From Chloroflexota bacterium (GTDB lineage: Bacteria > Chloroflexota > Limnocylindria > Limnocylindrales > CSP1-4), in NCBI GenBank assembly GCA_025355255.1, contig JANYAA010000391.1, positions 1 through 9,455 of the forward strand: DNA of 9,455 bases, written 5' to 3'. Shown here piece after piece: positions 1 through 6,891 of this stretch (position 1 is the first letter of the stretch; each line of letters starts with the position of its first letter). The notes beneath the pieces were generated by a model. It searched no databases and was not told where the DNA came from. It was given only the letters and a program-made list of their open reading frames with translations. A program made the translations under genes and the position numbers.

Positions 1-500
1 CGCTCGCCGACGGACAGCTGCCAGACCTTTGCCTCTGGGTGAACGCGCAAACCGTTTGCGTCGGCCAACTGCGCGATCTCGTCAGCCTTGCGCCGCAGGT
101 CAAGCCGGAAGCGCGGATGATCAAGGCCAATCAGGATGTTCTCGGTGACGGTCATTGATTCAACCAGCGTGAAGTGCTGGTGGACCATCCCCAGGCCCGC
201 TGCAATCGCGTCGCGGGGCGAGCGGAACGCGACCGGTTCCCCGTCGATCAGGATCTCCCCGGCATCGGGCTGGTAGAGCCCGTCGAGGATGTTCATCAGC
301 GTGCTCTTCCCGGCGCCGTTCTCGCCGAGCAGGGCGTGCACTTCGCCGCGGGCGAGGTCGAAGTCGACGCCGTCGTTGGCGACGACGCCAGGAAACCGCT
401 TGACGATCCCGCGCAGCTCGACGGCCGGCACCTCGTCGAGGGCCGGCCGTCCGCTTGCGGTCAGGATGTGCGCACCGGTGCTGGAGGGCGCCTCGCGCAT
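1..500 (-). CDS. BMP-type (nucleoside-like) ABC importer ATPase, N-terminal part, cut by window edge
   Basis: This is the cytoplasmic ATPase that powers import of the solute bound by the lipoprotein encoded just upstream. The first 166 residues are visible. Walker A is GENGAGKST at residues 59-67, the Q-loop is in MVHQHF (Gln108), and the ABC signature begins as LSVGE at 162-166, exactly at the edge. VHQHF and LSVGE are typical of the duplicated sugar/nucleoside ATPases (MglA/YufO style), so a full protein of about 500 residues with two ABC domains is expected; that part is inference. The start at 500 is preferred because GGAGGGTGAT (507-516) precedes it by 6 bases. An in-frame ATG at 521 would add 7 residues but has no good ribosome site. 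The gap to the lipoprotein stop is 37 bp, so the two genes are probably one operon, with permease genes expected downstream. Confidence 0.93.
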   Translation of the reverse strand, partial: MREAPSSTGAHILTASGRPALDEVPAVELRGIVKRFPGVVANDGVDFDLARGEVHALLGENGAGKSTLMNILDGLYQPDAGEILIDGEPVAFRSPRDAIAAGLGMVHQHFTLVESMTVTENILIGLDHPRFRLDLRRKADEIAQLADANGLRVHPEAKVWQLSVGE

Positions 501-537
501 GCGCTCATCACCCTCCGGCATCGGCAATCGAAAGGAC

Positions 538-1875
538 CTAGTTGCTGAGCTTCGGCAGCTGGGCGTTGATGCCCGCGTTCCACCAGTACATACAGGTCTT
601 GCATGTATTGCCTGGGGCGCCTGGCGGGAACTGGTCGAGATCGGACTGGACGAGCTTCCCGCCGGCGGCGAGGAGTTGCTTTCCGGTGTTGTCCGTGAGC
701 GGACCGGCGAAGACGTCGAACCGGCCGAACGTGCCGGCGAGCATCTGCGCCAGCGTGTCCTTGACCTTCTGCAGGTCCGCGGCCGGCAGGTCGGCGACCC
801 CCTTGCGGATCGTCTCGCCGTTCATGAATCCGTAGAGCCCGAGGCCCCCGGATTGGGCGTCGAAGTACTCGTAGCCGGCCGTGTAGGTCTTGGACTTCAC
901 AAGCTCGGCGATGCGCGCGTACTCCTTGCCCCACACCCAGTAGGGCGTGGTGAGGCAGGCGTCAACCTTGCACGAGGCCGGGTTGTCGTAGGTCACCGCC
1001 CATTTGCCCTTCTCCTGGGCGACGTCGGCGTTGGCGCCGGTGTCAGCCCCGGTGAAGACCACGTCCGCCCCCGCGTCGAAGAGGGCGGTCGCGCCGGCCT
1101 TCTCCTTGATTGGGTCGTGCCACGTGTTGATGAACGCGACGTCCATCGTGCACTCGGGGCATGTCAGCTTGACGCCGCGCATGATGGCGTTGCCGAGACG
1201 GAGCTCCTCCGGGATCGGGAACGTCGCCATGTAGCCGATCTTGGTGATCCCGTCCTTCTTGGCGCGGGAGCCCGCGATCATGCCGGCGAGATACTTCATG
1301 TCCTCGATGGCGCCCATGAGGTTGCCGAAGTTCTTGCCGTTGCTCTTGTAGCCCGTCAGGTGGAGGAAGGTCGTGTCCGGGTAATCAGTTGCGACTGTCT
1401 CCATCGGGTCCATATAGCCGAACGACGTGCCGATGATGAAGTTGAAGCCCTTGCGGGCGAGCGAGCGGAACGTCTGCTCGGAGTCAGCGCCCTCGGGCAC
1501 GTTCTCGATGTACGCGACATGGGCGTCCGCGACGTGCTCGCAGAGGTACTGGAGACCCTCGTAGTGGGCCTGGCTCCAGCCGCCGTCGTCGTGCGGTCCG
1601 ATGAGCACCATGGCGACGTTGAACTTGCCGTCGACAATCTCCGGGATCTCTGTCCCAGACGCGGCGCCCGCCGTGCAGCCTGTCGCCGCAGTGGGCGTGG
1701 CCGCAGCGGTCGTCGCGGGCGTAGCCGCGGTGGTGGCCGCAGCGGTCGTCGCGGGGGCCTGCGTCGCAGCAGGGGTACCGGACGCTGCCGGGGTTGCGGC
1801 GGACCCGCCGCATGCGCTGACAACGAGTGCGCCCGCCATCAGCAACGTCATCAACCGACTCGTTCGTCCGACCAT
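538..1875 (-). CDS. BMP-family substrate-binding lipoprotein of an ABC importer
   Basis: Predicted extracytoplasmic, lipid-anchored solute receptor of 445 residues, feeding the ATPase gene downstream. A signal peptide with lipobox VSAC puts the lipidated cysteine at residue 22. Residues 23 to about 75 are an Ala/Thr/Pro linker containing the repeated PATTAAAT. The periplasmic-binding fold follows, with BMP-family features: IGPHDDGGW at 92-100, the YLAG segment near 195-198, and WWNAGIN near 431-437. BMP proteins mostly bind purine or other nucleosides, but the ligand cannot be read from sequence. The mature part has paired cysteines: C239/C242, C302/C307 and C425/C428. The start at 1875 is chosen because GGAGGAG lies 8 bases upstream and it gives a clean signal peptide. 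The frame stays open to 2046, but that extension has no signal-like character. Confidence 0.94.
   Translation of the reverse strand: MVGRTSRLMTLLMAGALVVSACGGSAATPAASGTPAATQAPATTAAATTAATPATTAAATPTAATGCTAGAASGTEIPEIVDGKFNVAMVLIGPHDDGGWSQAHYEGLQYLCEHVADAHVAYIENVPEGADSEQTFRSLARKGFNFIIGTSFGYMDPMETVATDYPDTTFLHLTGYKSNGKNFGNLMGAIEDMKYLAGMIAGSRAKKDGITKIGYMATFPIPEELRLGNAIMRGVKLTCPECTMDVAFINTWHDPIKEKAGATALFDAGADVVFTGADTGANADVAQEKGKWAVTYDNPASCKVDACLTTPYWVWGKEYARIAELVKSKTYTAGYEYFDAQSGGLGLYGFMNGETIRKGVADLPAADLQKVKDTLAQMLAGTFGRFDVFAGPLTDNTGKQLLAAGGKLVQSDLDQFPPGAPGNTCKTCMYWWNAGINAQLPKLSN
1697..1755 (-). repeat. 23-bp direct repeat, 36-bp period, in the lipoprotein linker
   Basis: A perfect 23-base repeat occupies 1697-1719 and 1733-1755. 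The 36-base period equals 12 codons, so the copies stay in frame and both encode PATTAAAT. This is a low-complexity spacer between the lipid anchor and the binding domain. It probably grew by slippage and may vary in length between strains. Confidence 0.8.
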
Positions 1876-1883
1876 CGATAGAA

Positions 1884-1890
1884 CTCCTCC
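1884..1890 (-). promoter_or_regulatory. ribosome binding site of the BMP lipoprotein gene
   Basis: GGAGGAG on the minus strand, 8 bases before the ATG at 1875. It decides the start against the longer open frame. Confidence 0.75.
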
Positions 1891-1955
1891 ACTCCGCGAA
1901 TGCCTTCTCAACACGCCCGGGCGGCACGTCACTCCGCCGGTCCTGGCAGGGAGCC

Positions 1956-1961
1956 ATAATA
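1956..1961 (-). promoter_or_regulatory. candidate -10 box for the BMP importer operon
   Basis: TATTAT on the minus strand, one base from the TATAAT consensus, in otherwise GC-rich sequence. It would start transcription near 1949 and give a leader of about 75 bases. No recognisable -35 lies about 17 bases upstream, so the call is tentative. Confidence 0.4.
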
Positions 1962-2046
1962 GGGCGCCGGGGGGAGCGCGAGGACGTGCGCACGCAAGCG
2001 CGCGGGAGCCGATTGGGGCGCGAGTCGGGGACGATTTGGCGAACAT

Positions 2047-2087
2047 CGCTGCGTGTTGCGCGCAGCGCTGACATCCAGCGCGCAGCG
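2047..2087. repeat. CGCAGCG repeat cluster upstream of the M16 peptidase gene
   Basis: CGCTGCG (2047-2053) and CGCAGCG (2061-2067) form a 7-bp inverted repeat with a 7-base loop. A further CGCAGCG sits at 2081-2087; with its left flank this makes a 10-base direct repeat GCGCGCAGCG at 2058-2067 and 2078-2087, period 20. A second, competing stem GCGCTG/CAGCGC spans 2065-2081. It lies 38 bases before the candidate -10 box, so an operator is possible, but such words recur easily in GC-rich DNA. Confidence 0.4.
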
Positions 2088-2125
2088 TGTCCGGAGCTGC
2101 GCCCGCGCGGCCCTGCGGCTCCGGC

Positions 2126-2131
2126 TACCAT
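2126..2131 (+). promoter_or_regulatory. candidate -10 box for a leaderless M16 peptidase transcript
   Basis: TACCAT fits TANNNT and ends 7 bases before the ATG at 2139. By the usual -10 to +1 distance the transcript would begin at the start codon or one base before it. There is no -35 match and no properly spaced ribosome site (GGAG directly abuts the ATG), which together favour leaderless translation. Confidence 0.4.
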
Positions 2132-2138
2132 CGCGGAG

Positions 2139-3407
2139 ATGTTTCAGCGAACCGTGCTCCCCGACGGACCACGCGTGATCTCGGCCCGGCTGGCCGGGTC
2201 GCGCTCCGTGTCGATAGCCGCCTACGTCCTCGCCGGATCCCGCCAGGAGACCCAAGCCGAAGCCGGCGTGGCGCACTTCATGGAGCACCTGACCTTCAAG
2301 GGCACAGACGCGTATCCCACCAGCCGAGCGATTTCGGAGGCGATTGAGGGCGTGGGCGGGTCCGCCAACGCCGCCACGGACCGGGAGTCCACCGTGTACT
2401 GGGCGCGGGTCCCGCTCCGTCGGGCCGCCACGGCCGTACAGGTCGCGGGCGAGCTGATCGTGCGGCCCACGCTGCGCGACGCGGACATCGACCAGGAGCG
2501 CACCGTCATCATCGAGGAGATCCGCTCGTATCTCGACGATCCCGCCGAATACGCGCAGATGCTCATGGCCCAGGCGATGTTTGGCGAGGGAGCGCTTGGC
2601 CGGGAGATCTGCGGCGATGAGGCGGGGATCCGCGCGCTGCCCGCCTCGGCCATCCGCGAGTTCTGGGAGGCTCGCTACCGGCCGGCCAACACGGTTGTGG
2701 CGATCGCGGGCGACATCGCCCACGAGGAGGCCGTTGCGCTGGTAGCCGACGCCTTTGGCTCCGGCACCGGTGCGCTTGGCGGCTTTGCGCCGGCACCCTC
2801 GCTGCCCGCCGGTTCGCGCGTCCTCCTCGGCAAGCGGGCGACATCGCAGGCGCAGCTCGCTATCGGCCTGCCAGCCTTCCGCCGTGACCATCCCGACACG
2901 TGGACGCTGTCGGTGCTGAACGCCGTCCTGGGCGACGGGATGTCGTCCCGGCTGTTCCTTGGCGTCCGCGAGGAGAAGGGGCTGGCCTACGACGTCTCGT
3001 CGGGGCTGGTGGAGTACGCCGACGCTGGCGCCCTGGAGATCTCCGCAGGCGTTGACCCGGCGCGGCTCCCGGCGGCTATCGAGGCCATCCTGGCCGAGCT
3101 CGCACGCATGGCGCAGGACCCCGTGCCAGCCGAGGAGCTTGCCAAGGCCAAGGCGTACATTTCAGGCGGGCTGGAGTTGCGCATGGACGACACGCGACAC
3201 CTGGCGTCCTGGGTGGGTGGCCAGGAGGCGCTGCACGATCAGGTGCTCAACCTTGACGAGGCGCTGGCGGCGGTCGAGACGGTGACCTCTGAGCAGATCC
3301 TGCGGGTCGCCCGAGAGATCGTGGTTGACGATGGCCTCAGGATGGCCGTGGTGGCCCCGGCCAAGCATCTGCGGTCCCTCGACCGCCACCTGCGGCTGCC
3401 GCGATGA
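2139..3407 (+). CDS. M16-family zinc metallopeptidase (processing-peptidase-like)
   Basis: A 422-residue insulinase/processing-peptidase family protein that would cleave peptides or small unfolded proteins inside a clam-like chamber. The inverted zinc motif HFMEH (46-50) supplies two His ligands and the catalytic Glu49; the third ligand is Glu126 or Glu127 in VIIEEIRS, at the normal distance. The C-terminal half carries SSRLFLGVREEKGLAY (269-284), with the Arg277/Tyr284 pair used for substrate binding. Having both motifs in one chain of about 420 residues matches homodimeric bacterial M16B enzymes rather than split HXXEH and R/Y partners. No signal peptide is seen, so it is probably cytoplasmic. 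The open frame continues upstream to 1827, but the family N-terminus begins at this ATG. It overlaps the next gene by ATGA at 3404-3407, implying coupled translation. Confidence 0.93.
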   Translation: MFQRTVLPDGPRVISARLAGSRSVSIAAYVLAGSRQETQAEAGVAHFMEHLTFKGTDAYPTSRAISEAIEGVGGSANAATDRESTVYWARVPLRRAATAVQVAGELIVRPTLRDADIDQERTVIIEEIRSYLDDPAEYAQMLMAQAMFGEGALGREICGDEAGIRALPASAIREFWEARYRPANTVVAIAGDIAHEEAVALVADAFGSGTGALGGFAPAPSLPAGSRVLLGKRATSQAQLAIGLPAFRRDHPDTWTLSVLNAVLGDGMSSRLFLGVREEKGLAYDVSSGLVEYADAGALEISAGVDPARLPAAIEAILAELARMAQDPVPAEELAKAKAYISGGLELRMDDTRHLASWVGGQEALHDQVLNLDEALAAVETVTSEQILRVAREIVVDDGLRMAVVAPAKHLRSLDRHLRLPR

Positions 3408-4423
3408 GCTCCCGCAACGGCCATCCTCGTCAGGACGATGGGCTGTTCGCGAACCAGGAGTTGAGCGGGGGCGTTGGCGCCCAAACCACCAATGAGACAG
3501 GCGAGGCAGGGGAGGCCGGACAGCCCGCTGAGCCTGCAGAGCCCGCCGGGGTGTTGCCGGTGGCCATCGAGGCCGAGCCAGCCGAGATGCCTACACCGGG
3601 CAGACGCAGCCCGTCGCTGCGTGTGGCCTCGCTGCACTTGCGGATGGGCCAACACGCCTTGGCCCGGGCGGAACTTGAGGCCTTTGCAGGCCGTGGCCGT
3701 CTTGATGAGCAGGCCCTGCTCGACTTGGCGGAGGTGCGATGGCGCTCGGGCGATCTTGTGGGTGCCACGGAGGCGGCTGCGGCCCTGCTTGCCGGGGGCC
3801 ACGAGCCGCTGCTGGCCCTGGTGATCGCCGCCGAAGGTTTCGCCAACACGGGCCGGACGACCGAGGCGCGTCGGCTGGCGCTGCGTGCGGTCGCACTCGC
3901 CGGTGACGGGCTGGAGTCGGTCTTTGCTGGCATGCCCAGCGGGCGGGTCTGGCCCGATGGGTCAGTCTCAGGTGAGGCCAAGGCCGTTGAAGCCGGCGTC
4001 GCCCAGGCCGAGGTCGCCGAAGGGGAACCTGGGGGTGATCTGGAACTGGCCACCCTTGCCATGCCCAGAGCGGCCATCGCCGAGCCCGCGCCCGCGCTCA
4101 CCTCCGCCGGCAACTTGCCGCCCCATCTCGCCGCCGATGCGGCGGTGCCGTCGCCGTCGCCCGCAGACAGCGCAATCGCCGCTGCTGCCATCGCGATGGA
4201 GCACGGGCGCATCGACCAGGCGTCGCTCCTCTTCGGGCTCGCGCTGCGTCTTGACCCGGGATCTGCCGCCGAGGTCCTCGTCCATCTCGACGCGCCCACG
4301 AGCGACCCGCGCCTCGCGCTCGTTGAAGGCGATGCGCTGCAGCTGCTCGGACGCCAGGCGGAGGCCCGCGAGGCCTTCATCCGCGCCAGCGGCCACCTCT
4401 TCGGGTCCGACACCAGCCTCTGA
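3404..4423 (+). CDS. Unrecognised TPR-like helical repeat protein
   Basis: 339 residues, no assigned function. Residues 1-69 are disordered and low in complexity, with GEAGEAG and PAEPAEPAG runs. Residues 70-165 look like three helix pairs of tetratricopeptide type (for example RMGQHALARAELEAF, WRSGDLVGATEAAAALL, NTGRTTEARRLALRAVAL). An Ala/Pro-rich linker fills about 170-255, and two more helix pairs follow, including MEHGRIDQASLLFGLALRLDP and LLGRQAEAREAFIRA. No signal peptide or membrane helix is seen. Such proteins usually act as scaffolds. It shares a 4-base overlap with the M16 peptidase gene, so the two are made together and may work together, perhaps as adaptor and protease; that is inference. 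The reading frame is well supported by the overlap and the repeat pattern, the function is not. Confidence 0.8.
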   Translation: MSSRNGHPRQDDGLFANQELSGGVGAQTTNETGEAGEAGQPAEPAEPAGVLPVAIEAEPAEMPTPGRRSPSLRVASLHLRMGQHALARAELEAFAGRGRLDEQALLDLAEVRWRSGDLVGATEAAAALLAGGHEPLLALVIAAEGFANTGRTTEARRLALRAVALAGDGLESVFAGMPSGRVWPDGSVSGEAKAVEAGVAQAEVAEGEPGGDLELATLAMPRAAIAEPAPALTSAGNLPPHLAADAAVPSPSPADSAIAAAAIAMEHGRIDQASLLFGLALRLDPGSAAEVLVHLDAPTSDPRLALVEGDALQLLGRQAEAREAFIRASGHLFGSDTSL

Positions 4424-4469
4424 GGCAGCCAGCGCGTCCGCGGGCTCGCAGCAATCGACCGCCTCGCGC

Positions 4470-4475
4470 TATTCT
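4470..4475 (+). promoter_or_regulatory. weak candidate -10 box for ndk
   Basis: TATTCT in the GC-rich gap between the TPR-like gene and ndk. It would give a leader of about 120 bases that includes the hairpin at 4550-4573. There is no -35 match; ndk could instead be read through from the upstream genes. Confidence 0.25.
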
Positions 4476-4549
4476 CGCCCCCCGGTGCCACGCGTCCGCC
4501 CCCAATCCCGGCTGGGTGCGCGGTGCCGCGTCCCGTTCATACCCCACTC

Positions 4550-4573
4550 GCGACCCCGGCGTCGGCTGGTCGC
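4550..4573 (+). promoter_or_regulatory. hairpin in the ndk leader
   Basis: GCGACC (4550-4555) pairs with GGTCGC (4568-4573), and inside it CCG pairs with CGG (4556-4558 with 4563-4565). It ends 27 bases before the ndk start. There is no U-tract, so it is not a standard terminator. Role unknown; it could be a leader fold or a chance GC-rich stem. Confidence 0.35.
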
Positions 4574-4600
4574 AGCAGCGCGAAGAGGCCCCCGAGACCC

Positions 4601-5068
4601 ATGGCTGAACTGCAGCGGACCCTTCTCCTCGTCAAGCCCGACGGCGTGCAGCGCCAGCTCGTCGGCCGCGTGATCACCCGCTTTGAGGAGCGGGGCCTCA
4701 AGATCGTCGGCCTGAAGCTCGTGCATGTGGACCGCAAGCTGGCCGAGACGCACTACGCCGTCCACAGCCAGAAGCCGTTCTTCAAGGGCCTGGTTGACTT
4801 CATCACCTCCGGCCCGCTTGTGGCGGCCGCCCTCGAAGGGCCCAACGCCATCGCGATTGTCCGCGCAATGAACGGCGCCACGCGACCGCACGAGGCTGCT
4901 CCGGGCTCCATCCGCGGCGACTTCGCCGTGGAGACCGCACAGAACCTCGTGCATGCGTCGGATAGCCCGGAGAGTGCTGCGGCCGAGCTGGCCCTGTGGT
5001 TCGCCCCAGCCGAACTGCTCAGCTACGAGCGCGAGATCGACCGCTGGGTGCTGGCTCCGGCCGAGTAG
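4601..5068 (+). CDS. ndk: Nucleoside diphosphate kinase
   Basis: Transfers the terminal phosphate from ATP to other nucleoside diphosphates through a phospho-histidine, keeping NTP and dNTP pools balanced in the cytoplasm. The protein has 155 residues, the usual length. The family residues are present: Lys12 in VKPDG, Tyr52, Phe60, Arg88, Thr94, Arg105 in IRGDF, Asn115, and the catalytic His118 in NLVHASDS. The motif has Ala instead of the common Gly after the histidine, a known natural variation. The start at 4601 gives the standard N-terminus (MAELQRTLLLVKPDG). An in-frame GTG at 4523 would add 26 Pro/Arg-rich residues and is unlikely. The ribosome site is weak (AAGAGG, 12 bases upstream). 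It lies downstream of the peptidase and TPR genes on the same strand and is convergent with the NuoN-like gene, with 59 bp between the stops. Confidence 0.97.
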   Translation: MAELQRTLLLVKPDGVQRQLVGRVITRFEERGLKIVGLKLVHVDRKLAETHYAVHSQKPFFKGLVDFITSGPLVAAALEGPNAIAIVRAMNGATRPHEAAPGSIRGDFAVETAQNLVHASDSPESAAAELALWFAPAELLSYEREIDRWVLAPAE

Positions 5069-5127
5069 CGGAGTAGCCTCGCCGGCGCGCATCCCAGCGC
5101 AGCAGGCCCCACCGCCAGCCAGACGGG

Positions 5128-6891
5128 CTAGTTGCCCTCGAGCCCCACGGGCGGACCGCCGCCGGTGTCCGATGCGGCCCGGTTCACGTCGAGCCCGCCG
5201 TACGCCACGACGGCGCTCAGCAGCGCGAGCAGGAGCACGGCCGCGGAGAGCAGCTCCGTGCGCCCACGCCGCAGACCGGCGGCAGAGGGAACTACAGCCC
5301 GTCCGCGCTGTGCTGCTGCGCGCAGGCCCGCACGAGTTCGATCGGCTGCGCTGCCGGCGCTTCGCGGCCGCATGCTGCCGACGGCCATCGACGTCTCGAC
5401 GCCCTGGCCTGGATCTGGCGTGACGTCGCCTGCGGGGCCCACAGCATCCAGGACGGCGTCCACACCCCGCCCGGCTGCCTGGCCCGGGTTGTCGCGGCGC
5501 GCCCGCCCGAGGCGGCCACCCGTCGCTTGGACTCGGGTGCCGAAGTTGGGTCGAAAGTGCTCAGGCTCTGCACGGTGGACGTTTGCCGCCGGCCGGCCAA
5601 GGCCCAGCTGCAGCACGCGCACGTATGTCGGCAGCGTCAGGAAGCCCGCCACCATTAGCAGCGTGGCCCACGGGTCAGCAACGGCGGCCTGTGGCAGCAT
5701 GGCGCGGACCTCGAAGCTCACCCAGCCAGGCAGCCCAAACGTGGCGACCGCCACGATCACCAGAGCTACAGCAAGCACCGGCGCGCGTCGCGCCCAGCCG
5801 CGGAGCTCGGGGATGGCCTTGGTGGCAAACCGATCCTCCACGACCGCGCTCCACGCGCCGAGCGCCGTCTTGGAGACGAGCACCACCACCAGCCACGCCC
5901 TGGCAGGACCCCATGTGATCGGATCCAGCGCTGCGAGGGCGACAACGGCGAAGGCCCCATCGGCAGCGATCAGGTACGCCACGCCATGGCGCAGGTCGTC
6001 GGTGATGAACGCCGCCAGCGCTGCCCCGCCAAGTCCCACGAGAGCCAAGATCACGAGCGCGGCGCGCTCGGCGTCAAGCGGAACGGCCAGCGGCGCAAGC
6101 AGGCCGTTGGCGACCGCGAGCGCGGCGACCGTCAGCGGCAGCGGGATCCACGCCGCTACAACGGGCAGGCCGATAGGCTGCGTGACATCGGCAAGGCGCG
6201 CAAGGCGCAGATGAAACGGCACGGCGCCGAATCGGACCGCCACCACCAGGCCCAGGCCGAGGCCCGCCAGCCCAGCGGTCGCGGCCGCTGGGCTGGCGTT
6301 CTCGGGGAGGACCGCAGACGGGTCAGCAGAGACGATGCGCGTGACCACCTGGGTGACGACCGCGGCAGCGGCGACGACGACGCCCGTCATCAGGCTGGCG
6401 CGCAGTTCACTGAGCGCAGGAAAGGCGCGGCCGGGGCGTCGACGCGCGAGCACCAGCGGGATCGCGGCAAGACCGGTGCCAGCGGCCCCAGCGGCAGCCA
6501 CCATGGGCTGAGAGGCTGCCAGCGCCACGGTGGTGCCGCCTGCTGCGACCAGCATGGCCGGCAGCAGACCGTCCAACTCGCTGAACCCGCCAAGCAGCCA
6601 GGCCATGACCGCAAGCAGGGCGCCCATCGACGCGACGAGCGTGACAACCAAGCGCAGGTAGGCGCCGGGGAGGAGCGACCCAGCCAAGGCGCTTCCCTCG
6701 GGGATGGACACGTCCAGACCTGGAGCAGGCGCGACGGACCCGGTGCCCGCAGCTGCGAGACCGGCGATCAGCAGCAGACCGAGGACGCCGCCGAGTGCGG
6801 CTGCTCGCCCAACTCGGCCGCCCAGCGGCAGCGCGTACGCCGTCCCGGCGGCACCCGCCGCGGCGATGATCAGGATCAGCGCAATGGTCAC
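5128..6891 (-). CDS. NuoN/NuoM-like antiporter-type membrane subunit with altered charged residues
   Basis: A 587-residue polytopic membrane protein of the complex I/Mrp antiporter-subunit family. Recognisable landmarks are VRFGAVPFH (219-227), DDLRHGVAYLIAADGAF (298-314; the family consensus is like DLKRLLAYSSI-G), SKTALGAW (340-347), ELRGWARRAPVLA (362-374) and GLPGWVSFEVRAML (386-399). Key residues differ: the lysine before PFH is Arg220, the lysine after the GLPG helix start is Arg396, the next-helix lysine after PFH is missing, and there is no acidic residue at all in 108-161 where the conserved helix-5 Glu normally lies. Lys341 is kept. Residues about 431-545 form a long hydrophilic Arg-rich segment before one last helix (546-564). 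It begins with GTG and overlaps the upstream gene by GTGA. Whether it still conducts protons is open. No other nuo gene is in the window. Confidence 0.85.
   Translation of the reverse strand: MTIALILIIAAAGAAGTAYALPLGGRVGRAAALGGVLGLLLIAGLAAAGTGSVAPAPGLDVSIPEGSALAGSLLPGAYLRLVVTLVASMGALLAVMAWLLGGFSELDGLLPAMLVAAGGTTVALAASQPMVAAAGAAGTGLAAIPLVLARRRPGRAFPALSELRASLMTGVVVAAAAVVTQVVTRIVSADPSAVLPENASPAAATAGLAGLGLGLVVAVRFGAVPFHLRLARLADVTQPIGLPVVAAWIPLPLTVAALAVANGLLAPLAVPLDAERAALVILALVGLGGAALAAFITDDLRHGVAYLIAADGAFAVVALAALDPITWGPARAWLVVVLVSKTALGAWSAVVEDRFATKAIPELRGWARRAPVLAVALVIVAVATFGLPGWVSFEVRAMLPQAAVADPWATLLMVAGFLTLPTYVRVLQLGLGRPAANVHRAEPEHFRPNFGTRVQATGGRLGRARRDNPGQAAGRGVDAVLDAVGPAGDVTPDPGQGVETSMAVGSMRPRSAGSAADRTRAGLRAAAQRGRAVVPSAAGLRRGRTELLSAAVLLLALLSAVVAYGGLDVNRAASDTGGGPPVGLEGN

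Noticed and set aside
289..1881. Long plus-strand open frame of 530 codons
   Set aside because: It is antisense to the ABC ATPase and BMP lipoprotein genes, which have clear motifs and starts; its protein is Arg/Gly-rich with no family features.
1932..1953. Bulged hairpin upstream of the BMP lipoprotein gene, considered as a riboswitch part
   Set aside because: It would straddle the predicted transcription start, and no known riboswitch core was recognised.
1827..2138. Upstream extension of the M16 frame
   Set aside because: It runs into the divergent lipoprotein gene and adds a sequence unlike M16 N-termini; the ATG at 2139 fits the family.
1929..2891. Minus-strand open frame of 320 codons opposite the M16 gene
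   Set aside because: It overlaps a gene with full zinc-peptidase motifs; no family features of its own.
3430..4491. Minus-strand open frame of 353 codons opposite the TPR-like gene
   Set aside because: It is Ser/Ala/Arg-rich without domain signs; the plus-strand frame has helical repeats and an ATGA overlap with the peptidase gene.
4523..4600. Alternative GTG start for ndk
   Set aside because: It would add 26 Pro/Arg-rich residues absent from the family; the ATG at 4601 gives the normal length of 155.
5059..5083. Possible terminator between ndk and the NuoN-like gene
   Set aside because: A bulged 6-bp stem with a 12-base loop that overlaps the ndk stop and lacks a U-tract; too weak to call.
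5125..5137. GGGC/GCCC hairpin at the NuoN-like stop codon
   Set aside because: Only four base pairs and no U-tract on either strand.
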